From: Pseudomonas californiensis
Lineage (GTDB): Bacteria; Pseudomonadota; Gammaproteobacteria; Pseudomonadales; Pseudomonadaceae
NCBI RefSeq assembly: GCF_021147775.1
Contig: NZ_JAGTPK010000012.1
Coordinates: 62,001-126,000 of the forward strand
Reading direction: 5' to 3'
DNA: 64,000 nt
Under the pieces are notes generated by a model. It saw only the letters and a program-made list of their open reading frames with translations. It was not told where the DNA came from and ran no database searches. Each line of letters starts with the position of its first letter. Position 1 is the first letter of the stretch. This document shows positions 36,673 to 46,312 of the stretch, piece after piece. A program made the translations under genes and the position numbers.

Positions 36673-37385
36673 ACCTGGACTGGCATGGCGCCTGGATGTC
36701 GGTGATCCATCACCCGCTGTTCGGCATCGCAATTACACTCGGCGCTTATCAACTGGCCATGGCGGCTTATGAAAAAACGCGCTGGCTGTTTCTGCAGCCG
36801 GTGCTGGTGTCGATGATTGTGGTCATCGGTATCCTGTTGGCGTGCGGCCTTGATTACACCGAATACCGTAAAACCACCGAAATACTGGGGATTCTACTGG
36901 GACCTGCCACGGTCGCGCTGGCCGTGCCGCTTTATCTGAATCTGCGCAGGATTCGACAGTTGTTCTGGCCAACCTTAACTACGCTGGTGATTGGCGGCGT
37001 TTTCGCTACCGCCTTGTGTGTAGGGCTTGGAATGCTGTTCGGGGCTGACCACATGATTCTGATGACCATGGCGCCCAAGTCAGTGACGTCGCCCATCGCC
37101 ATGCTGGTGGCTGAGCAAATGGGCGGGGTTGCGGCGCTGGCAGCGGTTTTTGTGTTGATCACAGGCGTATTTGGTGCCATTTTCGGCCCCGGTCTACTGT
37201 CGCTCGCTGGTGTACAGAACCATGCGGCTCGCGGCATGGCGCTGGGTTTGACGGCTCACGCAGTTGGGACGTCGGTGGCCCTGCAGGAAGGCGAGGAATC
37301 GGGGGCTTTTGCTGCGTTGGCAATGAGTTTGATGGGTGTTGCAACGGCACTGTTCCTGCCGTTGGCAATGTCGTTGGTCGTTTAG
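36669..37385 (+). CDS. LrgB/CidB family membrane protein
   Basis: 238 residues with multiple membrane helices. The family motifs are KSVTSPIAMLVAEQMGG and ARGMALGLTAHAVGTSVALQEGEE. The protein is the usual partner of the CidA/LrgA subunit. The start ATG is embedded in the stop of the upstream gene (ATGA). Confidence 0.93.
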   Translation: MNLDWHGAWMSVIHHPLFGIAITLGAYQLAMAAYEKTRWLFLQPVLVSMIVVIGILLACGLDYTEYRKTTEILGILLGPATVALAVPLYLNLRRIRQLFWPTLTTLVIGGVFATALCVGLGMLFGADHMILMTMAPKSVTSPIAMLVAEQMGGVAALAAVFVLITGVFGAIFGPGLLSLAGVQNHAARGMALGLTAHAVGTSVALQEGEESGAFAALAMSLMGVATALFLPLAMSLVV

Positions 37386-37396
37386 AGGGGCTTTTT

Positions 37397-37987
37397 ATGA
37401 CGTTGCCTTTGTTTCCATTGAACGCTGTGCTTTTCCCTGGGTGCGTGCTCGATCTGCAGATATTCGAGGCGCGGTATCTGGACATGATCGGTCGCTGCAT
37501 GAAGCAGGGCGAAGGGTTCGGTGTGGTCTGCATAACCCAGGGCAGCGAAGTGGGTTCATCCCCGAGCGGCTACTCGCTGATCGGCTGTGAAGCGCTGGTC
37601 CAGGATTTTCAGCAGCAGGACAACGGTTTGCTGGGGATTCGGGTCATCGGCGGACGTCGCTTCCGGGTGGTCGGCGCAGAGACCCAGCGCGACCAGTTGC
37701 TGGTGGCAAACGTCGAGTGGCTGGACGACCCTGAAGAGCGGCCTTTGCAAGAAGAAGACGCCGATCTCGTCGCGTTGCTCGAGGCGCTGGCGGAACACCC
37801 GATGGTGGCCTCATTGAATATGGGCGTGACGGCCAGCGGTCAGCATTCGCTGTCCAACCAGTTGGCCTATCTGCTGCCTTTCAGTGAAGAGGACAAGGTC
37901 GAACTGCTGGAAATCGACGATCCCGAAGAGCGTCTGGACGCCATTCAGGAATTGCTCGATGAAATGCAGGGTGACTTGCAGGCGTGA
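37397..37987 (+). CDS. LON peptidase substrate-binding domain protein
   Basis: 196 residues consisting of a LON N-terminal (ASCH/PUA-like) domain alone: LPLFPLNAVLFPGCVLDLQIFEARYLDMI is the diagnostic opening, and GVVCITQGSEVG follows. There is no ATPase or protease part, as in the YcaC-like LON-domain family. Function unknown, maybe substrate recruitment. Last gene of the cidA/lrgB unit, 11 bases downstream. Confidence 0.9.
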   Translation: MTLPLFPLNAVLFPGCVLDLQIFEARYLDMIGRCMKQGEGFGVVCITQGSEVGSSPSGYSLIGCEALVQDFQQQDNGLLGIRVIGGRRFRVVGAETQRDQLLVANVEWLDDPEERPLQEEDADLVALLEALAEHPMVASLNMGVTASGQHSLSNQLAYLLPFSEEDKVELLEIDDPEERLDAIQELLDEMQGDLQA

Positions 37988-38009
37988 TTTTTCTTCGAGC
38001 GTCGCGTCG

Positions 38010-38036
38010 GCCTGGACTGGGCGTTCCCGTCCAGGC
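38010..38036. terminator. Hairpin between convergent genes
   Basis: GCCTGGAC (38010-38017) and GTCCAGGC (38029-38036), with an inner GGG/CCC extending the stem. Sits between the LON-domain gene and the DedA-PAP2 gene. Confidence 0.55.
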
Positions 38037-38054
38037 GAATGTGTTTCACGGGCA

Positions 38055-39371
38055 TCAATACTGGTAACGCAGTACCCCGTGCGACAAGGCGTGCACGGCG
38101 AACGTGCCGAGCAGAGCGGTCAGGGCCGGTATAATCAGCCACCAGACTTTGGCGGACATGGCCGGCAACGCTTCGCGGTGCTGGATAATGGTCAGGCTGG
38201 CCGCGCACACGCAGAATGCCAGCAGCATCCCGGCCAGAATATCCGTCGGCCAGTGCACGCCCAGGTACACCCGTGACAGGGCAATCGCCAGCGCGGGAAT
38301 CCCGCCCACCAGCAGCCATGTCAAACGCAACCGCACAGGTTGCCCCCGTCCGGCCAGCACAGCGAGTGTCATGAACAGCGCGAACGATGCAGAGCTGTGT
38401 CCGCTGGGCATGCTGTAGGTGCTGAGCGGATCAAGCAGTACTTCGGGTCGTGCGCGGGCGAAAAGCATCTTCAACGTACCGTTCGCCATCGCGGTGCCCA
38501 ATGTCGCAGCCAGCGCGAAGGCCGCATGACGCCATTGCCTGGCGATCAATAACACGATGATCAGCACCGAAGCTGCCAGCAGTTGGGCTTTGAAGTCGCC
38601 AATGCTGGTGACCAGAATCACGATATTCTGGGCGGCCTCGCTGCGATGCTCCTGCACCAGCGTCATCAGGCCGTTGTCGAAATCGTTCAGGTAAGGCCAG
38701 CCAATGAACAGCGCGGCGACCAGGATCATGCTGATTGCGGAAATAAGCCGGGTCGCATAGCGCTTTTTGCGCAGACTGCTTTGAATGCTCAGGCCGAACA
38801 ACAGCGCAAGACCGGCACCCACAATTGCGGCCTCGGTCCAGAAACCTTCAGGCAGCGGCAGGCGAATCGCAGCGCCGGTGGCCCATCCGGGCATCAGGTA
38901 CACAATGGACCAACCCGCTGCGGCGATCACGCTCACGGCGGCAAAGCGCGGGAACGGCATGTCGCACATGCCGGCAATCATCGGCAGCATGGGGCGCAGG
39001 GGGCCGATGAACCGGCCCACCAGCAGGCTCGCAATACCGTAGCGATGGAAATAGGACTCGGCTCCGGTCATCCACTCGGGATGTGTGCGCAGGCCGGGTA
39101 ATTGGCGAATGTTCTGGTGAAACCGTCGACCGATGAAATACGACACTGCGTCGCCGAGCAGTCCGCCCAGGAAGCCCAGCAGCAGCACCTCGCTCAACGG
39201 CAATATGCCGCTGCCTGCCAGCGCAGCGATGGCAAACATGATAACGGTGCCCGGCACGACGATGCCGACAATCGCAACACACTCGATAAATGCCACCAGG
39301 AAAATCGCAGCAGCAACCCACGAGGGGTTCGCTGTCAGCCAGCCGGTCATGCCATTGAGCAGGTCGCCCAT
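38055..39371 (-). CDS. DedA-PAP2 phosphatase fusion protein
   Basis: 438 residues joining two membrane domains. The N-terminal ~200 residues are DedA/VTT-like (FIECVAIVGIVVPGTVIM, RFIGPLRPMLPMIAGM). The C-terminal ~210 residues form a PAP2 lipid phosphatase: KMLFARARP, SMPSGHSSASF and SRVYLGVHWPTD carry the three phosphatase signatures with Arg, His and Asp. An enzyme for undecaprenyl or phosphatidyl phosphates coupled to lipid transport is a reasonable inference. Ends four bases before the glycosylase gene start in the same direction. Confidence 0.92.
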   Translation of the reverse strand: MGDLLNGMTGWLTANPSWVAAAIFLVAFIECVAIVGIVVPGTVIMFAIAALAGSGILPLSEVLLLGFLGGLLGDAVSYFIGRRFHQNIRQLPGLRTHPEWMTGAESYFHRYGIASLLVGRFIGPLRPMLPMIAGMCDMPFPRFAAVSVIAAAGWSIVYLMPGWATGAAIRLPLPEGFWTEAAIVGAGLALLFGLSIQSSLRKKRYATRLISAISMILVAALFIGWPYLNDFDNGLMTLVQEHRSEAAQNIVILVTSIGDFKAQLLAASVLIIVLLIARQWRHAAFALAATLGTAMANGTLKMLFARARPEVLLDPLSTYSMPSGHSSASFALFMTLAVLAGRGQPVRLRLTWLLVGGIPALAIALSRVYLGVHWPTDILAGMLLAFCVCAASLTIIQHREALPAMSAKVWWLIIPALTALLGTFAVHALSHGVLRYQY

Positions 39372-39374
39372 GGG

Positions 39375-40046
39375 TCAGTTTCCTTGATCGAGAAGTAAGT
39401 AGTCGCGGCCTTCGACCTGACCACGTCTGAGAGGGTTCCGTGTGCAGAAACGGGCGTAATCGGCGTCGACAAAGCGGTACATCAAGTGTTCGTCACGGCC
39501 TGTGGGTATGCCCAGCCGTGTTGTCTGGATAATGCGCTCCGGTGTCTGGCCGACATCCTCGACCAGCAACCTGAGGGGATCGAAGCGTTTGGCGTCCCAC
39601 ATGGGCACCTTGAGACCCAGCGCCTTGCACAGCAGCGTCTGGCCCGCGCACAGGCGTTGCGGCGAGCGGGTTGCCCCGCTGGCGTCTGGATTGTTCAGTT
39701 GCATTTGCGCCAACGCATTTTCATCGCTGATAGCATCGGTCCAGGGGTAGGCCGACTTGATCAGCACGGCATTGCCCGGCCCTTGCGCGCTGAAATTCAA
39801 CGAATCGCCGCCTCGGGCGTAATACATATAGATATGGCCACCGTCGAGAAACAGTGCCTTGCGCTTTTCCGTGTAGCCCAATGACGCATGGCTGCCTTTT
39901 TCCTCGAAGTAATACGCTTCGGTTTCAATCACCCGGGCCGCAAGCCATAAGTCGCCGACTTTGTGCCTGATGACCTTGCCCAGCAGATCACGCGCCAGAA
40001 GCTGGGCATCTCGGTTGAAGAAACTGTCGGGAAGGGCAACTGGCAT
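39375..40046 (-). CDS. DNA-3-methyladenine glycosylase (Mpg/AAG type)
   Basis: 223 residues of the alkyladenine glycosylase fold found mainly in eukaryotes and some bacteria. Landmarks are LARDLLGKVIRH, VIETEAYYFEEKGSHA (catalytic Glu), ALFLDGGHIYMYYARGG, and GPGNAVLIKSAYP. It removes alkylated purines to start base-excision repair. It lies just upstream of the DedA-PAP2 gene and divergent from proA. Confidence 0.9.
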   Translation of the reverse strand: MPVALPDSFFNRDAQLLARDLLGKVIRHKVGDLWLAARVIETEAYYFEEKGSHASLGYTEKRKALFLDGGHIYMYYARGGDSLNFSAQGPGNAVLIKSAYPWTDAISDENALAQMQLNNPDASGATRSPQRLCAGQTLLCKALGLKVPMWDAKRFDPLRLLVEDVGQTPERIIQTTRLGIPTGRDEHLMYRFVDADYARFCTRNPLRRGQVEGRDYLLLDQGN

Positions 40047-40363
40047 AGGCTGACTGATGAGATCGAAAGGTGACCGATAATAACAAGCACAGCTTGAATT
40101 GCAGCTGAATGTGTCATGGGAGCCGAGTTTGTTGTTTCTGAAAATGACGGGCTTTCAATAAGTCCTGTCCAATCGTTTCCCTCGCCATGCAGTGCGTTGC
40201 TTCGTGATCGGCCGGTGCCATCAGGCGTTGATGGAGCGCGAGAAGTGCCGAGAGTTGCAGAAATCTGCGCACTGTTATCGACCATCCGCCTGTCTGCGCT
40301 GTCGTTCGCGCGGCCCGACAGCTATAATCGGCCGCTTTCCTCTCTGCCAAGACCTCTGAGACC
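40047..40363. other. Divergent promoter region, glycosylase / proA
   Basis: Gene-free as far as I can see; an open frame at 40116-40367 has no ribosome site and overlaps the proA start. A TATAAT at 40323-40328 is the likely proA -10, 36 bases before the start codon. Confidence 0.6.
40323..40328 (+). promoter_or_regulatory. -10 element for proA
   Basis: Perfect TATAAT. Upstream -35 at 17 bases reads TGTCGT, a poor match. Confidence 0.5.
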
Positions 40364-41629
40364 ATGACTGAGTCCGTTCTTGACTACATGACCCGCCTGG
40401 GTCGCGCTGCCCGCGATGCTTCGCGAGTGATTGGCCGTGCCAGCACCGCGCAGAAAAACCGCGCTTTGCTCGCCACCGCAGCCGCTCTTGACGAAGCACG
40501 TGCCGAGCTGTCCGCCGCCAACGCGCTGGACCTGGCCAATGGTCAGGCCAGCGGCCTTGAGCCTGCGATGCTTGAGCGTCTGGCCCTGACCCCCGCACGT
40601 ATCGACAGCATGATCGTCGGGTTGCGTCAGGTTGCCAGTCTGCCGGACCCGGTAGGCGCCATCCGCGACATGAGCTATAGGCCGTCGGGTATTCAGGTAG
40701 GCAAGATGCGTGTGCCGCTGGGTGTTGTCGGCATCATCTATGAGTCACGTCCAAACGTTACCATCGATGCAGCCAGCCTTTGCCTGAAGTCGGGTAACGC
40801 GACCATTTTGCGTGGCGGCTCGGAAGCCATTCATTCCAATCGGGCGATTGCAGCCTGCATTGAGCGCGGTCTGGCCGAAGCTGATCTGCCCGCTGCCGTG
40901 GTGCAAGTGGTCGAAACCACTGATCGCGCCGCTGTTGGCGCGCTGATCACCATGCCCGAGTACGTGGACGTCATCGTTCCGCGCGGCGGCAAGGGCCTGA
41001 TCGAGCGTGTCAGTCGTGACGCTCGTGTGCCGGTCATCAAGCATCTGGACGGCATTTGCCACGTATACGTCAGCGCCCACGCCGACCTGTCGAAAGCACA
41101 GAAAATTGCCTTCAACGCCAAGACCTATCGTTATGGCATCTGTGGCGCAATGGAAACGTTGCTGGTCGACCAGACCATCGCCGCCGATTTTCTGCCGCCA
41201 ATGGCCGCTCAGTTTCGCGAGAAGGGTGTTGAATTGCGCGGGTGCGAGCGCACTCGCGACCTGATCGACGCAGTCCCTGCGACCGAAGATGACTGGAATA
41301 CCGAGTATCTGGCAGCGATCCTGTCCATTCGAATCGTTACCGGGCTGGATGAAGCCATCGAACACATCAACCACTATGGCTCGCATCACAGCGATGCCAT
41401 CGTGTCGGATCATCAGGGTCAGACCCGCCGTTTCATGGCGGAAGTCGACTCAAGTTCGGTCATGGTCAACGCACCGACCAGCTTCGCCGATGGCTTCGAA
41501 TATGGATTGGGTGCCGAGATCGGCATCTCAACTGATAAGCTGCACGCCCGAGGTCCTGTTGGCCTCGAAGGCCTGACCTGTGAGAAGTACATTGTGATCG
41601 GTGACGGTCAATTGCGCGGGCAAGCCTGA
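40364..41629 (+). CDS. proA: Gamma-glutamyl phosphate reductase
   Basis: 421 residues of the aldehyde dehydrogenase superfamily. ProA reduces glutamyl-5-phosphate to glutamate semialdehyde in proline synthesis. Recognisable are [43 protein letters not shown] and the catalytic cysteine in [14 protein letters not shown]. No proB nearby. nadD follows after a short gap, an order common in pseudomonads. Confidence 0.97.
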   Translation: MTESVLDYMTRLGRAARDASRVIGRASTAQKNRALLATAAALDEARAELSAANALDLANGQASGLEPAMLERLALTPARIDSMIVGLRQVASLPDPVGAIRDMSYRPSGIQVGKMRVPLGVVGIIYESRPNVTIDAASLCLKSGNATILRGGSEAIHSNRAIAACIERGLAEADLPAAVVQVVETTDRAAVGALITMPEYVDVIVPRGGKGLIERVSRDARVPVIKHLDGICHVYVSAHADLSKAQKIAFNAKTYRYGICGAMETLLVDQTIAADFLPPMAAQFREKGVELRGCERTRDLIDAVPATEDDWNTEYLAAILSIRIVTGLDEAIEHINHYGSHHSDAIVSDHQGQTRRFMAEVDSSSVMVNAPTSFADGFEYGLGAEIGISTDKLHARGPVGLEGLTCEKYIVIGDGQLRGQA

Positions 41630-41651
41630 CTTGAGCGAGCCCACGGCAGCG

Positions 41652-42311
41652 ATGCCCAGACGTATCGGCATGCTCGGGGGCACGTTCGATCCGGTTCATA
41701 TCGGGCACCTGCGCGGCGCGCTTGAGGTGGCTGAACTGCTGAAACTCGATGAGTTGCGCCTGACGCCCAGCGCCAGGCCACCCCATCGCGACATGCCGAG
41801 CGTTACTGCCGAGGACCGTCTGGCGATGGTCCGCAGTGCGGTTGCTGGTGTGTCACCGCTGACGGTGGATGACCGTGAACTGAAGCGGGACAAACCGTCG
41901 TATACCCTCGACACACTGGAATCGATGCGTGCCGAGTTGACGCCTCAGGACCAGTTGTTCCTGTTGTTGGGTTGGGATGCCTTTTGCGGGCTGCCCTCCT
42001 GGCATCGGTGGGAAGAGTTGCTGGAGCACTGCCATATCGTGGTGCTGCAACGCCCGGACGCAGACAGCGAGTCGCCGGATGCCTTGCGCAACCTGCTGGC
42101 GGCACGTGCAGTCAGCGATGCCAAGGCCCTGAAAGGGCCGGGCGGACACATTACATTCGTCTGGCAGACACCTTTATCAGTGTCTGCCACCCAGATCCGT
42201 CAACTGCTGGCCAGCGGTAAGTCGGTACGTTTTCTGGTGCCAGACGCGGTACTGGCCTATATCGACGTGCACGGGCTTTACCGTGTGCCGAACACTGATG
42301 GACCGTCCTGA
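41652..42311 (+). CDS. nadD: Nicotinate-nucleotide adenylyltransferase
   Basis: 219 residues from ATG 41652 ([21 protein letters not shown]); a TTG at 41631 would add seven residues, and neither has a clear ribosome site. The (T/H)xGH nucleotidyltransferase motif HIGH and the C-terminal [11 protein letters not shown] are present. NadD adenylates nicotinate mononucleotide in NAD synthesis. Directly followed by rsfS-rlmH, a conserved neighbourhood. Confidence 0.95.
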   Translation: MPRRIGMLGGTFDPVHIGHLRGALEVAELLKLDELRLTPSARPPHRDMPSVTAEDRLAMVRSAVAGVSPLTVDDRELKRDKPSYTLDTLESMRAELTPQDQLFLLLGWDAFCGLPSWHRWEELLEHCHIVVLQRPDADSESPDALRNLLAARAVSDAKALKGPGGHITFVWQTPLSVSATQIRQLLASGKSVRFLVPDAVLAYIDVHGLYRVPNTDGPS

Positions 42312-42372
42312 AAACTGCTTTTATCGATAAGCGTCTGGACGGTTCCACACATACGAGCTGAATGAGTTTTAT

Positions 42373-42759
42373 ATGACAAAGCAAAAAATGAGCAGTGAAG
42401 AAGTCGTGAAGCTGGCAACAGCAGCACTGGAAGACGTCAAGGGTGCAGACATCCTGGCTATCGATGTGCGTGACAAGACCAGCATCGCCGACTACATGCT
42501 GATCTGCACCGGTACCTCCAATCGCCAGCTGAACGCGCTGGTGGACAAGGTTCGTGAAGACGTCAAGGCCGCTGGCCTGATGCCGTTGAGCGAAGAAGGC
42601 AAGGGTGACAGCGACTGGGTTCTGCTGGACCTGGGCGATGTGATCGTGCACGTGATGACGGCTGCTGCTCGCCAGTTCTACGACCTTGAGCGTCTGTGGC
42701 AGGGTGCCGAGCAAAGCCGTGCAGCCAGCGCTGCGCACCACACCCCAGGTAACGAATAA
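42373..42759 (+). CDS. rsfS: Ribosomal silencing factor RsfS
   Basis: 128 residues (also called YbeB). RsfS binds ribosomal protein L14 and blocks subunit joining in poor growth. Motifs: DVRDKTSIADYMLICTGTS and the C-terminal WVLLDLGDVIVHVMT with the ARQFYDLERLWQ ending. The tail of ~20 residues beyond the fold is variable. Confidence 0.96.
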   Translation: MTKQKMSSEEVVKLATAALEDVKGADILAIDVRDKTSIADYMLICTGTSNRQLNALVDKVREDVKAAGLMPLSEEGKGDSDWVLLDLGDVIVHVMTAAARQFYDLERLWQGAEQSRAASAAHHTPGNE

Positions 42760-42768
42760 GGCTTTATT

Positions 42769-43236
42769 GTGCGTTTGCGTCTGATTGCCGTTGGTTCGCG
42801 CATGCCCAAGTGGGTAGAAGAGGGTTGGCACGAGTACGCCAAGCGTATGCCTTCCGAGCTTGCGCTTGAACTGGTGGAAATTCCGCTCAACACCCGTGGC
42901 AAGAATGCCGACGTCGCACGCTTTATCCGTCAGGAAGGCGAGGCGATGCTGGCCAAGGTGCAGCCGGGCGAGCGAATCGTGACGCTGGAAGTGCATGGCA
43001 AACCGTGGAGCACCGAACAGCTGGCGGTCGAGCTTGATCGCTGGCGTCTGGATGCGCGCACGGTGAACCTGATGGTAGGCGGCCCCGAAGGGCTGGCACC
43101 GGAAGTCTGTGCACGCAGCGAACAACGCTGGTCCTTGTCGCCGCTGACCTTACCGCATCCGCTGGTGCGCATTCTGATCGGTGAACAGATGTATCGCGCC
43201 TGGACAGTTCTGTCCGGGCACCCTTATCACAAGTAG
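42769..43236 (+). CDS. rlmH: 23S rRNA pseudouridine-1915 N3-methyltransferase RlmH
   Basis: 155 residues of the SPOUT methyltransferase family. RlmH methylates N3 of pseudouridine 1915 in helix 69 of 23S rRNA. The start is GTG 42769. Characteristic are the N-terminal MRLRLIAVG, the knot region [13 protein letters not shown], and [24 protein letters not shown] at the C-terminus. Ten bases after rsfS. Confidence 0.97.
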   Translation: MRLRLIAVGSRMPKWVEEGWHEYAKRMPSELALELVEIPLNTRGKNADVARFIRQEGEAMLAKVQPGERIVTLEVHGKPWSTEQLAVELDRWRLDARTVNLMVGGPEGLAPEVCARSEQRWSLSPLTLPHPLVRILIGEQMYRAWTVLSGHPYHK

Positions 43237-43264
43237 CACTGTTTTTACTGTGAACACGGCCTAA

Positions 43265-45160
43265 ATGTCTCAACCGATCCGCCTAAAAGACCATGAAAAA
43301 GACGCACGCCTGGTGCGCGGCAGGGTCGTGTTCGGTGCTGTGGCGGTCATGTTGCTGGTGTGCGTGCTGGTTGCCCGTCTGTATTTTTTGCAGGTCATTC
43401 AGTACGACTACCACTCGACCCTTTCAGAAAACAACCGTGTTCACGTCCAGCCGATTCCGCCCAGTCGTGGCCTGATCTATGATCGTAACGGTGTTGTTGT
43501 GGCGGATAACCGTCCCAGTTTCAGCCTGACTGTTACCCGCGAACGCTCCGGCGAATGGTCTCAGGTACTCGACACCATTGTTGAGGTGCTGCAACTCACA
43601 CCTGATGACCGCATCATCTTCGAAAAACGTATGAAGCAGGGGCGCAGGCCGTTTGAACCCGTGCCGATCCTGTTCGAACTGACCGAGGAGCAGATTGCCC
43701 TGGTGGCGGTCAACCAGTTCCGTTTGCCCGGCGTCGAGGTAGTTGCGCAATTGGTCCGGCATTACCCACAGGGTCCGCATTTTGCGCATTCTGTGGGCTA
43801 TATGGGTCGGATCAACGAGAAGGAGCTCAAGAGCCTTGATCCGATCAACTACAGCGGCACCCACCATATTGGCAAAACCGGTATCGAGCGTTTCTACGAA
43901 GCCGAGCTGCACGGCCAGGTGGGTTACGAAGAGGTCGAAACCAACGCCCGTGGTCGAGTGCTGCGTGTGCTCAAGCGAACTGACCCGATCCCCGGCAAAG
44001 ACATTGTCTTGAGCCTGGATATCAACTTGCAGGAAGCGGCCGAAGCGGCCCTTGCCGGGCGCCGTGGCGCTGTGGTTGCGCTGGACCCGAAAACGGGCGA
44101 AGTACTGGCGATGGTCAGCGCGCCCAGTTTCGATCCGAACCTGTTTGTGACCGGCATCAGCTTCAAGGCCTACGCCGAGTTGCGCGATTCCATTGATCGA
44201 CCACTGTTCAACCGGATTCTGCGCGGTCTTTACCCGCCCGGCTCGACGATCAAGCCAGCTGTGGCCATTGCCGGGCTTGATGCTGGCGTGGTGACGCCGG
44301 GTTCTCGGGTGTTCGACCCAGGCTTTTACCAGTTGCCCAATTACGACCACAAATACCGAAACTGGAACCGGACCGGCGATGGCTGGGTGGATCTGGACAC
44401 GGCAATCATGCGCTCCAACGACACCTATTTTTACGACCTGGCCCACAAGCTGGGCATTGACCGTCTTTCGATCTACATGAACAAGTTTGGTATCGGCCAA
44501 AAAGTCTCGCTGGACATGTTCGAAGAGTCACCCGGGCTGATGCCATCGCGAGACTGGAAGCGTGCGACCCGCCGCCAGGCATGGTTCCCGGGCGAAACCC
44601 TGATTCTGGGTATTGGCCAGGGCTACATGCAGGCAACGCCGCTGCAACTGGCGCAAGCAACTGCGCTGGTCGCCAACAAGGGCGTCTGGAACCGGCCGCA
44701 TCTGGCCCGGACCGTTGAAGGCAAGCCACCGGTCGACGAAAACCCGATGCCTGACATTATTTTGCGCGACCCGGCCAACTGGGGACGCGTCAATCACGGG
44801 ATGCAGGAAGTGATGCACGGCGCCCGAGGCACGGCCCGCAAGGCCGCCATTGGCGCGCAGTATCGTATCGCCGGAAAAAGCGGTACGGCCCAGGTCGTGG
44901 CGATCAAGCAGGGTGAAAAATACGACCGTACCAAGGTTCAGGAACGTCATCGTGACCACGCCCTGTTCGTCGGCTTCGCGCCCGCCGACAATCCCAAGAT
45001 CGTAGTGGCAGTGATGGTAGAGAACGGCGAGTCCGGCTCCGGCGTCGCTGCACCTGTTGTGCGTCAGGTCATGGATGCCTGGCTGCTTGACGAGAACGGC
45101 CAGCTCAAGCCCGAGTACGCCGGTTCCCTGAATCTGGAGGCTGCGGCCCGTGAAGAGTAA
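43265..45160 (+). CDS. mrdA: Penicillin-binding protein 2
   Basis: 631 residues. A single N-terminal membrane segment (about residues 20-42) is followed by a pedestal domain and a transpeptidase domain with the active-site GSTIK tetrad, the SND motif (MRSNDTYFY), and KSGT in AGKSGTAQV. PBP2 crosslinks peptidoglycan with RodA in the elongasome. The rodA start lies inside its 3' end. Confidence 0.97.
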   Translation: MSQPIRLKDHEKDARLVRGRVVFGAVAVMLLVCVLVARLYFLQVIQYDYHSTLSENNRVHVQPIPPSRGLIYDRNGVVVADNRPSFSLTVTRERSGEWSQVLDTIVEVLQLTPDDRIIFEKRMKQGRRPFEPVPILFELTEEQIALVAVNQFRLPGVEVVAQLVRHYPQGPHFAHSVGYMGRINEKELKSLDPINYSGTHHIGKTGIERFYEAELHGQVGYEEVETNARGRVLRVLKRTDPIPGKDIVLSLDINLQEAAEAALAGRRGAVVALDPKTGEVLAMVSAPSFDPNLFVTGISFKAYAELRDSIDRPLFNRILRGLYPPGSTIKPAVAIAGLDAGVVTPGSRVFDPGFYQLPNYDHKYRNWNRTGDGWVDLDTAIMRSNDTYFYDLAHKLGIDRLSIYMNKFGIGQKVSLDMFEESPGLMPSRDWKRATRRQAWFPGETLILGIGQGYMQATPLQLAQATALVANKGVWNRPHLARTVEGKPPVDENPMPDIILRDPANWGRVNHGMQEVMHGARGTARKAAIGAQYRIAGKSGTAQVVAIKQGEKYDRTKVQERHRDHALFVGFAPADNPKIVVAVMVENGESGSGVAAPVVRQVMDAWLLDENGQLKPEYAGSLNLEAAAREE

Positions 45161-46295
45161 TTTCGACCGCATCCTGTCCAGCGAAGATGTGATGCGCCGT
45201 CGCGCCACCTTCCTGCAGCGCATTCATATCGACGGTCCTCTGCTGATCCTGTTGCTGACCCTCGCAGCCGGCAGCCTGTTTGTGCTGTATTCCGCCAGCG
45301 GCAAGAACTGGGATCTGTTGATCAAACAGGCCAGTTCGTTCGGCATCGGTCTGGTGGCGATGATCGTCATCGCTCAGCTTGAGCCGCGCTTCATGGCGCG
45401 CTGGGTGCCGGTGCTTTATGTCCTCGGCGTGCTGTTGCTGGTGGTGGTGGATGTGATGGGGCATAACGCCATGGGCGCGACCCGCTGGATCAACATCCCC
45501 GGGGTGATTCGCTTCCAGCCGTCCGAGTTTCTGAAGATCATCATGCCAGCGACCATTGCCTGGTATCTGTCCAAACGCACCCTGCCGCCGCACCTCAAAC
45601 ATGTGGTGGTGAGCCTTGCGCTGATCGGCGTACCGTTCATCTTGATCGTGCGCCAGCCTGACCTGGGTACCTCGCTGCTGATCCTTGCGTCCGGTGCCTT
45701 CGTCTTGTTCATGGCAGGTCTGCGCTGGCGCTGGATCATCAGCGTGCTGGCGGCAGCCGTTCCGGCAGCGGTGGCCATGTGGTTCTTCTTCATGCACGAC
45801 TACCAGAAGCAGCGGGTCCTGACGTTCCTGGACCCGGAGAGCGATCCGTTGGGCACCGGCTGGAACATCATTCAATCCAAGGCTGCCATCGGTTCAGGCG
45901 GTGTCTTCGGCAAGGGCTGGCTGCTGGGGACTCAATCGCACCTGGACTTTCTGCCGGAAAGCCACACCGACTTCATCATTGCCGTGCTGGGTGAGGAATT
46001 CGGTCTGGTGGGGATCTGTGCGCTGCTGATCATCTATCTATTGTTGATTGGTCGCGGTCTGGTGATTACCGCCCAAGCGCAGACGCTGTTCGGAAAACTG
46101 CTCGCCGGTGCGCTGACCATGACGTTTTTTGTTTACGTTTTCGTCAACATCGGTATGGTCAGTGGCCTGCTGCCGGTCGTGGGCGTACCGCTGCCCTTTA
46201 TTAGTTACGGCGGAACTTCGCTCGTGACCCTACTGTCAGCGTTTGGGGTTTTGATGTCGATCCACACACATCGTAAATGGATCGCTCAGGTTTGA
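45150..46295 (+). CDS. rodA: Peptidoglycan glycosyltransferase RodA (SEDS)
   Basis: 381 residues from GTG 45150, with GGAGG about nine bases upstream; an ATG at codon 15 (45192) is a possible alternative. SEDS family with ten membrane segments: LFVLYSASGKNW, FLKIIMPATIAWYLSKR, VRQPDLGTSLLILASG, and ESHTDFIIAVLGEEFG, where the catalytic Asp lies in the QPDLGTS and the downstream loop. RodA polymerises glycan strands for PBP2. It overlaps mrdA by 11 bases. Confidence 0.96.
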   Translation: MKSNFDRILSSEDVMRRRATFLQRIHIDGPLLILLLTLAAGSLFVLYSASGKNWDLLIKQASSFGIGLVAMIVIAQLEPRFMARWVPVLYVLGVLLLVVVDVMGHNAMGATRWINIPGVIRFQPSEFLKIIMPATIAWYLSKRTLPPHLKHVVVSLALIGVPFILIVRQPDLGTSLLILASGAFVLFMAGLRWRWIISVLAAAVPAAVAMWFFFMHDYQKQRVLTFLDPESDPLGTGWNIIQSKAAIGSGGVFGKGWLLGTQSHLDFLPESHTDFIIAVLGEEFGLVGICALLIIYLLLIGRGLVITAQAQTLFGKLLAGALTMTFFVYVFVNIGMVSGLLPVVGVPLPFISYGGTSLVTLLSAFGVLMSIHTHRKWIAQV

Positions 46296-46312
46296 TTAAG
46301 GTGAACAAGTCA

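Noticed and set aside
40116..40367. 83-codon frame upstream of proA
   Set aside because: No ribosome site, overlaps the proA promoter and start, no motif.
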